A stretch of 8,864 nucleotides of DNA from Eubacteriales bacterium (GTDB lineage Bacteria; Bacillota_A; Clostridia; Lachnospirales; Lachnospiraceae): contig JAUNAE010000147.1 of assembly GCA_030527765.1 (NCBI GenBank), forward strand, positions 1 to 8,864. The letters are read 5' to 3'. Positions 1 to 5,596 of this stretch are shown piece by piece (within the stretch, counting starts at the first letter, position 1; each line of letters starts with the position of its first letter). Under the pieces are notes generated by a model. That model did no database searches. It was not told where the DNA came from and worked only from the letters and a program-made list of their open reading frames with translations. The translations under genes and the position numbers were made by a program.

Positions 1-13
1 ACTAATTTGTTAT

Positions 14-36
14 CCCCCACTTATAGAAGATGGGGG
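14..36. other. Short GC-rich hairpin upstream of the first gene
   Basis: CCCCCA (14-19) pairs with TGGGGG (31-36). An inner CTT/AAG pairing (20-22 with 27-29) leaves an ATAG loop and one bulged A at 30. No T-run follows, so a classical intrinsic terminator is unlikely. It could be the tail of an upstream transcript, the end hairpin of a small mobile element, or a leader structure. It sits too close to the window edge to decide. Confidence 0.4.
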
Positions 37-85
37 TCTCCCCGACTGAGATGAACTGCGAATGAAAATACAAAAGAATAAAAAC

Positions 86-91
86 AGAGGA
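86..91 (+). promoter_or_regulatory. Ribosome binding site fixing the start at 98
   Basis: AGAGGA lies six bases before the ATG at 98. The earlier in-frame ATG at 62 has no comparable purine-rich site in front of it, so 98 is the preferred start. Confidence 0.6.
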
Positions 92-97
92 TATCGT

Positions 98-709
98 ATG
101 ACAGAATTACAAAAAGAAATTTTACATGTGGCAAGAACGTACTTAGAGCATGCAGACGAGCTGATTTACTCTTATGCAGGAAGAACTTTTTTCAGCGGAT
201 ATGCTCTTTATGACATGGATTATGCAAATAGAGGAAACATTGACTGCTCCACGTATATGCATCTTGTTATGCAGGGAATTCCCTATGAAAAGAGTCCTTA
301 TGGAACCGGCTGGGTGGAGTCTGCACTTGAACCGCAGACTGCCTGGGCGCAGACGGATTTTCTGGAGGAACTCCGGAAGAACGGATACAAACGGAGGGCT
401 TGCGGAATCGCAAAGCATTACTTTGATCTGGGGCTGACATTTGAAGATCGAAGAATGATCGAACCGGGAGATCTTGTCTTCTACCAGGCACCGGAGGAGG
501 TGCTGATCTATTATGAACAGCATGGATGCTTCATGGGAATCTCTCATATTGGTATGGTGTCAGAGGATACGGAATACATTCTGCATTCAACCGGATATCC
601 GGATAAAGCAGACAGTGAGGCCGAAGGTCTGAAGGCAATTCAGTACACCCATATTCTGGATGGAAGAACACCGATTCTTTTTGCAAGACCCAGGTGGGAA
701 GACAGATAA
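98..709 (+). CDS. NlpC/P60-like cysteine hydrolase, apparently cytoplasmic
   Basis: This 203-residue protein has the arrangement of a papain-like NlpC/P60 hydrolase. A catalytic-type cysteine lies in the context NIDCS (Cys50), followed by a GDLVFY strand at residues 124-129, a histidine in SHIGM (His150), and a second histidine 13 residues later in ILHSTG (His163), the usual place of the third polar residue. Family members cleave peptide or amide bonds, often in peptidoglycan stem peptides. This one has no signal peptide, membrane segment or SH3/LysM wall-binding domain, so it probably acts in the cytoplasm, and its substrate is unknown. The stretch between Cys50 and GDLVFY is about 75 residues, longer than I would expect for a minimal domain. 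An alternative start at 62 would add 12 Lys/Asn-rich residues. It lies upstream of the regulator and sugar operon with no evident functional link. The fold assignment rests on motifs only. Confidence 0.7.
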   Translation: MTELQKEILHVARTYLEHADELIYSYAGRTFFSGYALYDMDYANRGNIDCSTYMHLVMQGIPYEKSPYGTGWVESALEPQTAWAQTDFLEELRKNGYKRRACGIAKHYFDLGLTFEDRRMIEPGDLVFYQAPEEVLIYYEQHGCFMGISHIGMVSEDTEYILHSTGYPDKADSEAEGLKAIQYTHILDGRTPILFARPRWEDR

Positions 710-748
710 CGGACTGCAGGTGATTTTTGCTGAGTAAATATGAAGGTA

Positions 749-780
749 TTGACTGACTAGCAGTTACCATATTTTGTAAT
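749..780 (+). promoter_or_regulatory. Weak candidate promoter for the membrane protein/regulator pair
   Basis: TTGACT (749-754) is a good -35 match. The best -10-like hexamer, TGTAAT (775-780), lies 20 bases downstream, which is longer than the usual 17. Poorer hexamers lie at the normal distance. The 90-base gap shows no clear terminator for the preceding gene, so read-through from upstream is also possible. Confidence 0.3.
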
Positions 781-787
781 GATATAC

Positions 788-793
788 AGGGGG
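788..793 (+). promoter_or_regulatory. Ribosome binding site fixing the start at 800
   Basis: AGGGGG lies six bases before the ATG at 800. An in-frame ATG at 779 has no such site and would add only seven residues. Confidence 0.65.
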
Positions 794-799
794 ATAATT

Positions 800-1297
800 A
801 TGGTAAAAACAGTTCGAAGAAAGCGGAGCCGGTGGGCACCGATTCTGCAGGGATGTATGGCAGGTCTTGCCGTACTGTTTCTGCTTATGGGGGTAATGTT
901 TGACAGAGGATTCATGCTGTCCTGTTTTTTGATGACAGGACTGTACTTTTTGTATCAGAATCTCTCTGTAAAAGAATTCGAATATGAGATGGAAGGATCA
1001 TCTCTTGTAATTGATGAAATTATAGGAAATAAAATGCGAAAAACTGTTTTGGAGGCGGATCTGGGAGAATTGATCGTATGTGCCCCCAACGATTCCGCCA
1101 GAGTAGATTCTTATAGAAGATCTGCAGGAAGCCGCATAAAAAAGTATGATTTTACATCTCGTGATCCGGAAATCCCTTATGAAACGATGATTCTTCGCGT
1201 GGATGGGGAAGAACAGAAATTCCTTGTGGAGATGGATGAGGAAATGCTCACACGGATGAAACAGAGATATCCGGATAAGGTGGTGAGAAGAGGATGA
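800..1297 (+). CDS. Small two-helix membrane protein, DUF6106-like
   Basis: This 165-residue protein opens with a very basic stretch (residues 3-11, KTVRRKRSR), followed by two hydrophobic segments at about 15-34 and 37-53. They are separated by a tight DRG turn, which forms a membrane hairpin with the basic N-terminus inside. The remaining 110 residues are soluble and probably cytoplasmic, predicted mostly as beta strands. From memory of the family, phrases such as FEYEMEG..LVIDEI, RKTVLEADLGEL, CAPND..RVDSY and KKYDFTS resemble DUF6106 proteins of Lachnospiraceae, whose function is unknown. The stop codon overlaps the start of the AraC regulator in an ATGA, so the two are co-transcribed and translation is probably coupled. 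It could modulate the regulator at the membrane, but nothing in the sequence proves this. Confidence 0.7.
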   Translation: MVKTVRRKRSRWAPILQGCMAGLAVLFLLMGVMFDRGFMLSCFLMTGLYFLYQNLSVKEFEYEMEGSSLVIDEIIGNKMRKTVLEADLGELIVCAPNDSARVDSYRRSAGSRIKKYDFTSRDPEIPYETMILRVDGEEQKFLVEMDEEMLTRMKQRYPDKVVRRG

Positions 1298-2247
1298 AAA
1301 AATCGGAAATACCCTATGATGGAAAAGAACGCCTGGAATTTCGTTATTATGATATGCCGCAGAAATGCCCGGTTCTCTGTCTGTACGGGGACAGATGGAA
1401 AATGACGTACGGCATAGACGATTATATGCATTTTCACAATGTTCTGGAGATTGGGATCTGCAGAGAAGGAACGGGAAAACTTGTATATGCCAACGAAGAG
1501 AAGGAATATAAGGCAGGAGATATTTCCATTATTCCAAGAAACATTGCACACAGCACCAAAAGTGACTATTCCTGGTGGGAATATATTTTCATTGATGCGA
1601 AGGCAATCCTGGATCGATTTCTGTGGGATCAGGCAAAAACACACAACTGGTCTGAGAAAATCAACAGCCGAACACTGCTGATTCGGGAAGAGACACATGT
1701 GGTGTTGAAGGATATTATTGAATCCATGTTTCGAGAGAGCAAGACAGAAGAAGTCTACCGAACACAGACAATGATTGCCCTGGCAATGGAACTTCTTTTT
1801 TTGATTGCCAGAGAGAATCGGGAATTTACTCAGATGATCGATATTGATTTCAAACAGCAGGATGAAACGATCCGGGAAGTTATGGATTATATGGATCGTC
1901 ATTTCGCAGAAGATCTTACAATCAGTGAGATTGCCGGTGTGATTGGAATCAGTGAAACTCATTTCCGGAGGCTCTTCCGTCAGATTGTAAATATGACGCC
2001 CATGGATTATCTGAATATGCTTCGGGTGAGAAATGCCTGCAACCTTCTTTTGACAACAGATATGTCCGTGGAGATTATTGCAGAGCGATCCGGATTCCTG
2101 ACGCCTTCTACATTCAACAGGAATTTTAAACGGTATCTTGGGACGACACCCCTTCAGTGGAAGAAAGAACAGATCCGTCTTGGCAACCGAACTGTGGGAA
2201 TTCAGATCACTGCTTTTCGCGGATGGGGGCAGGAAGTTACGGAATAA
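1294..2247 (+). CDS. AraC-family transcriptional regulator with cupin sensor domain
   Basis: This 317-residue protein has the standard two-domain plan of AraC-type sugar regulators. Residues about 40-100 form a cupin-like barrel, with HFH (His46, His48), Glu52, the GDISIIP turn (75-81) and His86. Residues about 193-293 carry the double helix-turn-helix: the first is DLTISEIAGVIGISETHFRRLF, the second MSVEIIAERSGFLTPSTFNRNFKRYLGTTPLQW. A 24-residue tail follows. Such proteins usually bind paired direct repeats upstream of the operon they control and become activators when sugar binds the cupin. It is encoded directly upstream of, and in the same direction as, the binding protein gene, so it is very likely the activator of that operon. 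The start has a good site (AAGGTGG, 1277-1283) inside the preceding gene. The sugar ligand cannot be inferred. Confidence 0.93.
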   Translation: MKKSEIPYDGKERLEFRYYDMPQKCPVLCLYGDRWKMTYGIDDYMHFHNVLEIGICREGTGKLVYANEEKEYKAGDISIIPRNIAHSTKSDYSWWEYIFIDAKAILDRFLWDQAKTHNWSEKINSRTLLIREETHVVLKDIIESMFRESKTEEVYRTQTMIALAMELLFLIARENREFTQMIDIDFKQQDETIREVMDYMDRHFAEDLTISEIAGVIGISETHFRRLFRQIVNMTPMDYLNMLRVRNACNLLLTTDMSVEIIAERSGFLTPSTFNRNFKRYLGTTPLQWKKEQIRLGNRTVGIQITAFRGWGQEVTE

Positions 2248-2251
2248 ATAG

Positions 2252-2280
2252 TTGAAATTGCAAAAAAATCGATTTTTAAT
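2252..2280 (+). promoter_or_regulatory. Alternative sigma-A-like promoter
   Basis: TTGAAA (2252-2257) and TTTAAT (2275-2280) are separated by exactly 17 bases, with one or two mismatches per hexamer. The spacer contains most of a perfect 14-base palindrome (AAAAATCGATTTTT, 2264-2277). It would give a longer leader for the binding protein gene. It competes with the extended -10 promoter further downstream, and both may be used. Confidence 0.4.
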
Positions 2281-2286
2281 GCAAAA
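2259..2286 (+). promoter_or_regulatory. Candidate AraC-type operator: two TGCAAAA half-sites
   Basis: TGCAAAA occurs at 2259-2265 and again at 2280-2286, exactly 21 bp (two helical turns) apart in the same orientation. That is the spacing at which AraC-type dimers bind direct repeats. The downstream half-site reaches the expected -35 position (about 2284-2289) of the extended -10 promoter, as in class II activation. The same bases can also be read as an imperfect inverted repeat (TGCA at 2259-2262 and 2280-2283 around the palindrome centred at 2270/2271). The assignment to the neighbouring regulator is inference. Confidence 0.45.
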
Positions 2287-2303
2287 TATATCAAAAACAA
2301 CCT

Positions 2304-2312
2304 TGCTATACT
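2304..2312 (+). promoter_or_regulatory. Extended -10 promoter of the sugar transport operon
   Basis: TGCTATACT matches an extended -10 element (TG, one base, then TATACT). At a 17-base spacer the -35 would be AAATAT, which is poor; this fits a promoter that needs an activator. Transcription would start near 2319, giving a leader of about 50 bases. The leader contains a small TGAC/GTCA hairpin (2325-2328 with 2335-2338) and the ribosome binding site GGGAGG at 2355-2360. Confidence 0.55.
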
Positions 2313-2369
2313 TTTTATAACAAATGACGAAGAAGTCACTAAAAAACAAAGATCGGGAGGTCAATATTT

Positions 2370-3647
2370 ATGAAAAAGAGAGCATTAGCAATGGTGTTTT
2401 TGGGCATTCTGTCAGCTGGACTGGCAGCAGGAAGCGTTTCTGCAGCAGAAGACCATAAGGTAACTGTAGCAGCATGGGACAAAAACTTCAACATTCCGGC
2501 ACTGGAAGCTGCAGCAGCAGACTACAAAGCAAATGTAGATCCGGACTTCGAACTTGAAATTATTGAGCAGTCTCAGTCTTCTGACGTTGAGAACGCAATC
2601 ACAACTGCAGGATCTTCAGGAGATTACAGCAACCTTGCAGATATCGTTTTATTCCAGGATCACTACATTCAGCGCTATGTAGCAGATTATCCGGATGCAT
2701 GGAACAATCTGGACGGAGTAGACATTGACTGGTCTACATTCGGTGATGAGAAACTTTCCTATTCCACCATTGGTGATGTACATTACGGTGTGCCGGTAGA
2801 CAATGGTACTGTAGTATTTGCATATCGTGTAGACGTTCTTGAAGAGTGCGGATACACAATCGACGATGTAACAGGAATTACCTGGGATCGTTTCATCGAG
2901 ATCGGTAAAGAAGTTTACGATAAGACCGGCAAATACCTCCTTTCCATGGATGGAGACGGAAACGACCTTCCATACATGATGCTTCAGGCAGAAGGTACTG
3001 CTCAGTTCAAAGATGGCAAACCATACATCACTGAGAATGAGACCATGGTTCAGATCGTAAGCAAAATCGTAGAGATGGCTCAGAACAACGTTCTTTATCT
3101 TGCAAATGACTGGTCTGATTATACAGATCAGACAATCGTTGGCGATATGGTAGCAGGTGTTATGAATGGTAACTGGATCATTCCTACCATCGAGCAGGTT
3201 GCTGACAACAGCGGAAAATGGGAAATCACTTCTATGCCGACTCTGTCCGGTGAGGAAGGATATGCTTCCAACGGTGGTTCTTCTCTGTATGTAACAAGCA
3301 ATGCAGCAAATGCAGATCTTGCAAAAGATTTCCTTGCTAAGACTTTTGGTGCAGGAAGTCAGGCTACTTATGATGACGCACTCCGCAACGGTGGTGTTAT
3401 CACCTGCTCTACTGTAGCAGCTCAGTCTGATGTATATCAGGAAGGTGTTGCATTCTTCAATGATCAGCCAATCTACACCAAGATCGTTGAGATGGGAACT
3501 CATGTACCGGTTGTTGAGCAGAACGACTTCCACTACACCTGCCGTCAGTATGTAGCATCTGCAATTCAGCAGGCTCTCATGGGAACGGATGTTGAGACCG
3601 CTCTGAAGGATGCTGAGGATCAGCTGATCTTCGCAATGGAGGGCTAA
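2370..3647 (+). CDS. Carbohydrate ABC transporter solute-binding protein (family 1, CUT1)
   Basis: This 425-residue extracellular sugar-binding protein captures an oligosaccharide and delivers it to the two permeases encoded downstream. The length, the VTVAAWD opening strand of the mature protein, the central hinge-like IGDVHYGVPVDNGTVVFAYRVDVLEE (about 130-160) and the later GVMNGNWIIPTIEQ segment fit CUT1 family 1 binding proteins. A signal peptide is clear: MKKR, a hydrophobic core, then SVSA with likely signal peptidase I cleavage after Ala25 or Ala26. There is no lipobox cysteine; the first cysteine is Cys160. This is unusual for a Gram-positive binding protein, which is normally lipid-anchored. 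Position 22 is Ser (codon AGC) in a LAAGS context where LAAGC would be a lipobox. The ribosome binding site GGGAGG ends nine bases before the ATG. It is the first gene of the operon and is followed by a partial terminator, consistent with higher expression than the permeases. Confidence 0.93.
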   Translation: MKKRALAMVFLGILSAGLAAGSVSAAEDHKVTVAAWDKNFNIPALEAAAADYKANVDPDFELEIIEQSQSSDVENAITTAGSSGDYSNLADIVLFQDHYIQRYVADYPDAWNNLDGVDIDWSTFGDEKLSYSTIGDVHYGVPVDNGTVVFAYRVDVLEECGYTIDDVTGITWDRFIEIGKEVYDKTGKYLLSMDGDGNDLPYMMLQAEGTAQFKDGKPYITENETMVQIVSKIVEMAQNNVLYLANDWSDYTDQTIVGDMVAGVMNGNWIIPTIEQVADNSGKWEITSMPTLSGEEGYASNGGSSLYVTSNAANADLAKDFLAKTFGAGSQATYDDALRNGGVITCSTVAAQSDVYQEGVAFFNDQPIYTKIVEMGTHVPVVEQNDFHYTCRQYVASAIQQALMGTDVETALKDAEDQLIFAMEG

Positions 3648-3707
3648 TTGTCCATCTCCTTGTCAGAACTGTAATAAGCGGCTTCTGATGGATCTATGAA
3701 AAATGAT

Positions 3708-3743
3708 GTGCCGCACGAGAGTTGTTCGTGCGGCACTTGTTGT
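3708..3743 (+). terminator. Hairpin, probable leaky terminator within the operon
   Basis: GTGCCGCACGA (3708-3718) pairs perfectly with TCGTGCGGCAC (3726-3736) around a seven-base loop. The tail TTGTTGT (3737-3743) is interrupted by Gs, so termination should be incomplete. An A-rich run precedes the stem. In transport operons a structure in this position typically stabilises the upstream binding-protein message and lets only part of transcription reach the permeases. Confidence 0.75.
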
Positions 3744-3794
3744 ATAACCCAAACAGTCAGGCTGAGAAGCAGCTTGCAAATAGTTATCGGAAAA

Positions 3795-3827
3795 CAAATA
3801 CTTTTGCAGTCATTCAAAGTTTATTTG
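3795..3827. repeat. A+T-rich inverted repeat before the permease genes
   Basis: CAAATA (3795-3800) is complementary to TATTTG (3822-3827), and the inner CTTT (3801-3804) to AAAG (3816-3819), with a two-base bulge and an 11-base loop. It ends 14 bases before the permease ribosome binding site. It could be an operator, an RNA structure affecting permease translation, or chance in A+T-rich sequence. Confidence 0.35.
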
Positions 3828-3841
3828 CCTGACCTATATTT

Positions 3842-3849
3842 GAGGAGGA
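3842..3849 (+). promoter_or_regulatory. Strong ribosome binding site for a GTG start
   Basis: GAGGAGGA lies six bases before the GTG at 3856. It supports this non-ATG start over the internal ATG at 3874. Confidence 0.75.
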
Positions 3850-3855
3850 AAAATT

Positions 3856-4755
3856 GTGAATAAGAAAAAGAAGATGGGTCTGCTTGCCAAGCAGCGGGCA
3901 GCTGGCTGGGCCTTCCTTACCCCGGCAACTCTTTTAATATTTGTTATGAGTTTTTACCCAATGATCGCTGCATTTCTGACTTCTTTGAAAACCGGCTCCA
4001 GTGCCAACATGACCTGGCAGGAACCGCTTTTCAAAAACTATACCCGTATGATGCAGGACCGTTTGTTCATTACTTCTGTGAAGAACACATTCTTTTATCT
4101 GCTCATCCAGGTACCGATCATGTTGATCCTTGCGATTCTTCTGGCACAGCTTCTGAACAACAAGGATCTGAAGTTCAAGGGACTGTTCCGTACCTGTGTA
4201 TTCCTGCCATGTGCAACAAGCCTTGTATCCTATGCACTTATTTTCAAATCCATGTTTGCAACCCAGGGTCTGATCAACACTGTGCTTGTGAACCTTCATA
4301 TTATTGAAGAAAATTATAATTTCCTTGGAAATCCGGGAAGTGCAAAAGCGATTATTATCATTGCTCTTCTGTGGAGATGGACCGGTTACAACATGGTATT
4401 CTTCCTTTCCGGTCTGCAGAATATTGAGTATTCTGTGTATGAGGCGGCAAAAATTGATGGAGCCAATGCATGGAAAACCTTCTGGAGCATTACCGTTCCG
4501 CTTCTTCGTCCGGTTATCGTTATGACTTTTATCATGTCTATCAACGGTACACTTCAGCTCTTCGATGAGTCTGTGAACCTGACAAGTGGTGGTCCGGCAA
4601 ACACAACCATCACCATGTCTCACTATATTTACAACAACTCCTTCGGACAGGGTGTTGCGAACTTCGGTTATTCTTCCGCACTGGCCTTTATCGTATTTAT
4701 TATGGTGGCAATCCTTGCCTTTATTAATCTGAAAGTAGGTGATTCACGTGACTAA
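3856..4755 (+). CDS. Sugar ABC transporter permease, MalF-type (CUT1)
   Basis: This 299-residue inner membrane subunit begins at GTG. It has six hydrophobic segments, at about residues 18-40, 75-100, 108-130, 160-185, 212-235 and 272-293. The cytoplasmic EAA loop that docks the ATPase starts at Glu196 (EAAKIDGANAWKTFWSITVP), between the fourth and fifth segments as expected for binding-protein-dependent permeases. The N-terminal LTPATLLIFVMSFYPM segment is typical of MalF/UgpA-like partners in CUT1 systems that lack the large MalF periplasmic domain. It pairs with the next gene, which overlaps it by eight bases. No nucleotide-binding subunit is encoded nearby, so a shared MsmK/UgpC-type ATPase elsewhere in the genome is expected. 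Confidence 0.93.
   Translation: MNKKKKMGLLAKQRAAGWAFLTPATLLIFVMSFYPMIAAFLTSLKTGSSANMTWQEPLFKNYTRMMQDRLFITSVKNTFFYLLIQVPIMLILAILLAQLLNNKDLKFKGLFRTCVFLPCATSLVSYALIFKSMFATQGLINTVLVNLHIIEENYNFLGNPGSAKAIIIIALLWRWTGYNMVFFLSGLQNIEYSVYEAAKIDGANAWKTFWSITVPLLRPVIVMTFIMSINGTLQLFDESVNLTSGGPANTTITMSHYIYNNSFGQGVANFGYSSALAFIVFIMVAILAFINLKVGDSRD
4737..4742 (+). promoter_or_regulatory. Ribosome binding site inside the first permease gene
   Basis: AGGTGA lies five bases before the GTG at 4748. The in-frame GTG at 4739 falls inside this motif and has only a weak GAAAG ahead of it, so 4748 is preferred. Confidence 0.5.
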
Positions 4756-5575
4756 GAAAAGAGTTTCTCATATTCAGCGAAAACTGATTCCGGCCTATAT
4801 CTTCCTTACGATTGTATCCCTGATTTCAGTATTCCCGCTGTTCTGGATGATTACTGCAGCGACGAACAATACCGTAGATGTTGCAAGAGGAAAAATCTGG
4901 TTCGGAACCAATGCGGCCGTGAACTTTCAGAACCTCCTGAAACAGCAGGATCTGTGGAGATCTCTTGGCAATTCTTTCTTCTATGCCATTGTTCAGACAG
5001 TGCTCTGTCTTCTCATCTGTTCTCTGGCAGGTTACGGATTCGAGCTCTATCATGATACCGCAAAGGACCGTCTGTTTGGAATTCTTCTGCTTGGTATGAT
5101 GATTCCGCAGGTAGCAACGATGATCCCTCTGTTCCGAATGGTTTCCAGTATGAAACTTCTGAACACCGTATTTGCATTTATTCTTCCGACCATATCGACG
5201 CCGTTTATGATTATGATGTTTAGACAAAATTCCAGAAACTTCCCGATCGATGTTCTGGAGGCTGCCCGTATGGATGGAGAGGGTGAGTTCAGTATCTTCT
5301 TTAAAATTTATATGCCGATCATGAGATCTACTTATGCGGCAGCAGCTGTTATTACATTTATGAATGCATGGAATGCATACTTGTGGCCGAAGGTTGTTAT
5401 GATGGATAACCGTGCTCAGACCATGCCGATGCTGATTGCGAACCTGTCCGGAGGATATACCGTTGATTACGGTATGCTGATGATGGGTGTACTCTTCTGT
5501 ACAATGCCAACCATCATTATCTTCTTCGTTCTTCAGAAACAGTTTGCAGAAGGTATCACAGGTGCAGTTAAATAA
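4748..5575 (+). CDS. Sugar ABC transporter permease, MalG-type (CUT1)
   Basis: With the GTG start at 4748 this is a 275-residue membrane subunit; starting at 4739 would add three residues. Six hydrophobic segments are visible, beginning with LIPAYIFLTIVSLISVFPLFWMI, and the last is GMLMMGVLFCTMPTIIIFFVL. The EAA loop starts at Glu171 (EAARMDGEGEFSIFFKIYMP). Its sequence, and the WNAYLWP motif after the loop, are characteristic of the MalG/UgpE side of CUT1 transporters. It overlaps the upstream permease gene by eight bases, which should couple their translation in equal amounts. It is followed after 21 bases by the beta-galactosidase gene, so transport and hydrolysis are in one transcript. 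Confidence 0.93.
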   Translation: MTKKRVSHIQRKLIPAYIFLTIVSLISVFPLFWMITAATNNTVDVARGKIWFGTNAAVNFQNLLKQQDLWRSLGNSFFYAIVQTVLCLLICSLAGYGFELYHDTAKDRLFGILLLGMMIPQVATMIPLFRMVSSMKLLNTVFAFILPTISTPFMIMMFRQNSRNFPIDVLEAARMDGEGEFSIFFKIYMPIMRSTYAAAAVITFMNAWNAYLWPKVVMMDNRAQTMPMLIANLSGGYTVDYGMLMMGVLFCTMPTIIIFFVLQKQFAEGITGAVK

Positions 5576-5586
5576 TAAATGAAACC

Positions 5587-5592
5587 AGGAGG
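5587..5592 (+). promoter_or_regulatory. Ribosome binding site fixing the lacZ start at 5597
   Basis: A perfect AGGAGG lies four bases before the ATG at 5597. The in-frame ATG at 5579 sits upstream of this site and has none of its own. It would add only MKPGGS, part of which is encoded by the site itself. Confidence 0.8.
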
Positions 5593-5596
5593 ATCT

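Larger units (their letters stand above)
3648..3855 (+). other. Intergenic region between binding protein and permeases
   Basis: This 208-base gap contains no gene. From left to right it holds a weak TCAGAA/TTCTGA pairing (3663-3668 with 3683-3688), a strong 11-bp hairpin (3708-3736), an A+T-rich inverted repeat (3795-3827) and the ribosome binding site of the first permease. A poor promoter-like pair, TTGCAA (3774-3779) with AATACT (3797-3802) at 17-base spacing, is the only internal promoter candidate, and I give it little weight. Confidence 0.6.

Noticed and set aside
1111..1121. TTATAGAAGAT also present in the left-edge hairpin (21-31)
   Set aside because: An 11-base match inside a coding region without the flanking stem; best explained by chance.
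1177..2364. Long antisense open frame (395 codons) opposite the AraC gene
   Set aside because: It lies over a clearly real AraC regulator; its product is Cys/His/Phe-rich with no recognisable domain, as expected of a shadow frame.
2427..2443. Dyad around GGAAGCGTTTC in the binding protein signal-peptide region, considered as a CcpA cre site
   Set aside because: The symmetric core with a central CG is suggestive, but the conserved outer TG and CA positions do not match, and alanine/serine codons easily generate such sequence.
3835..3840. TATATT as a -10 element for the permease genes
   Set aside because: Transcription would begin within the ribosome binding site, leaving no usable leader, and there is no -35 at the right distance.
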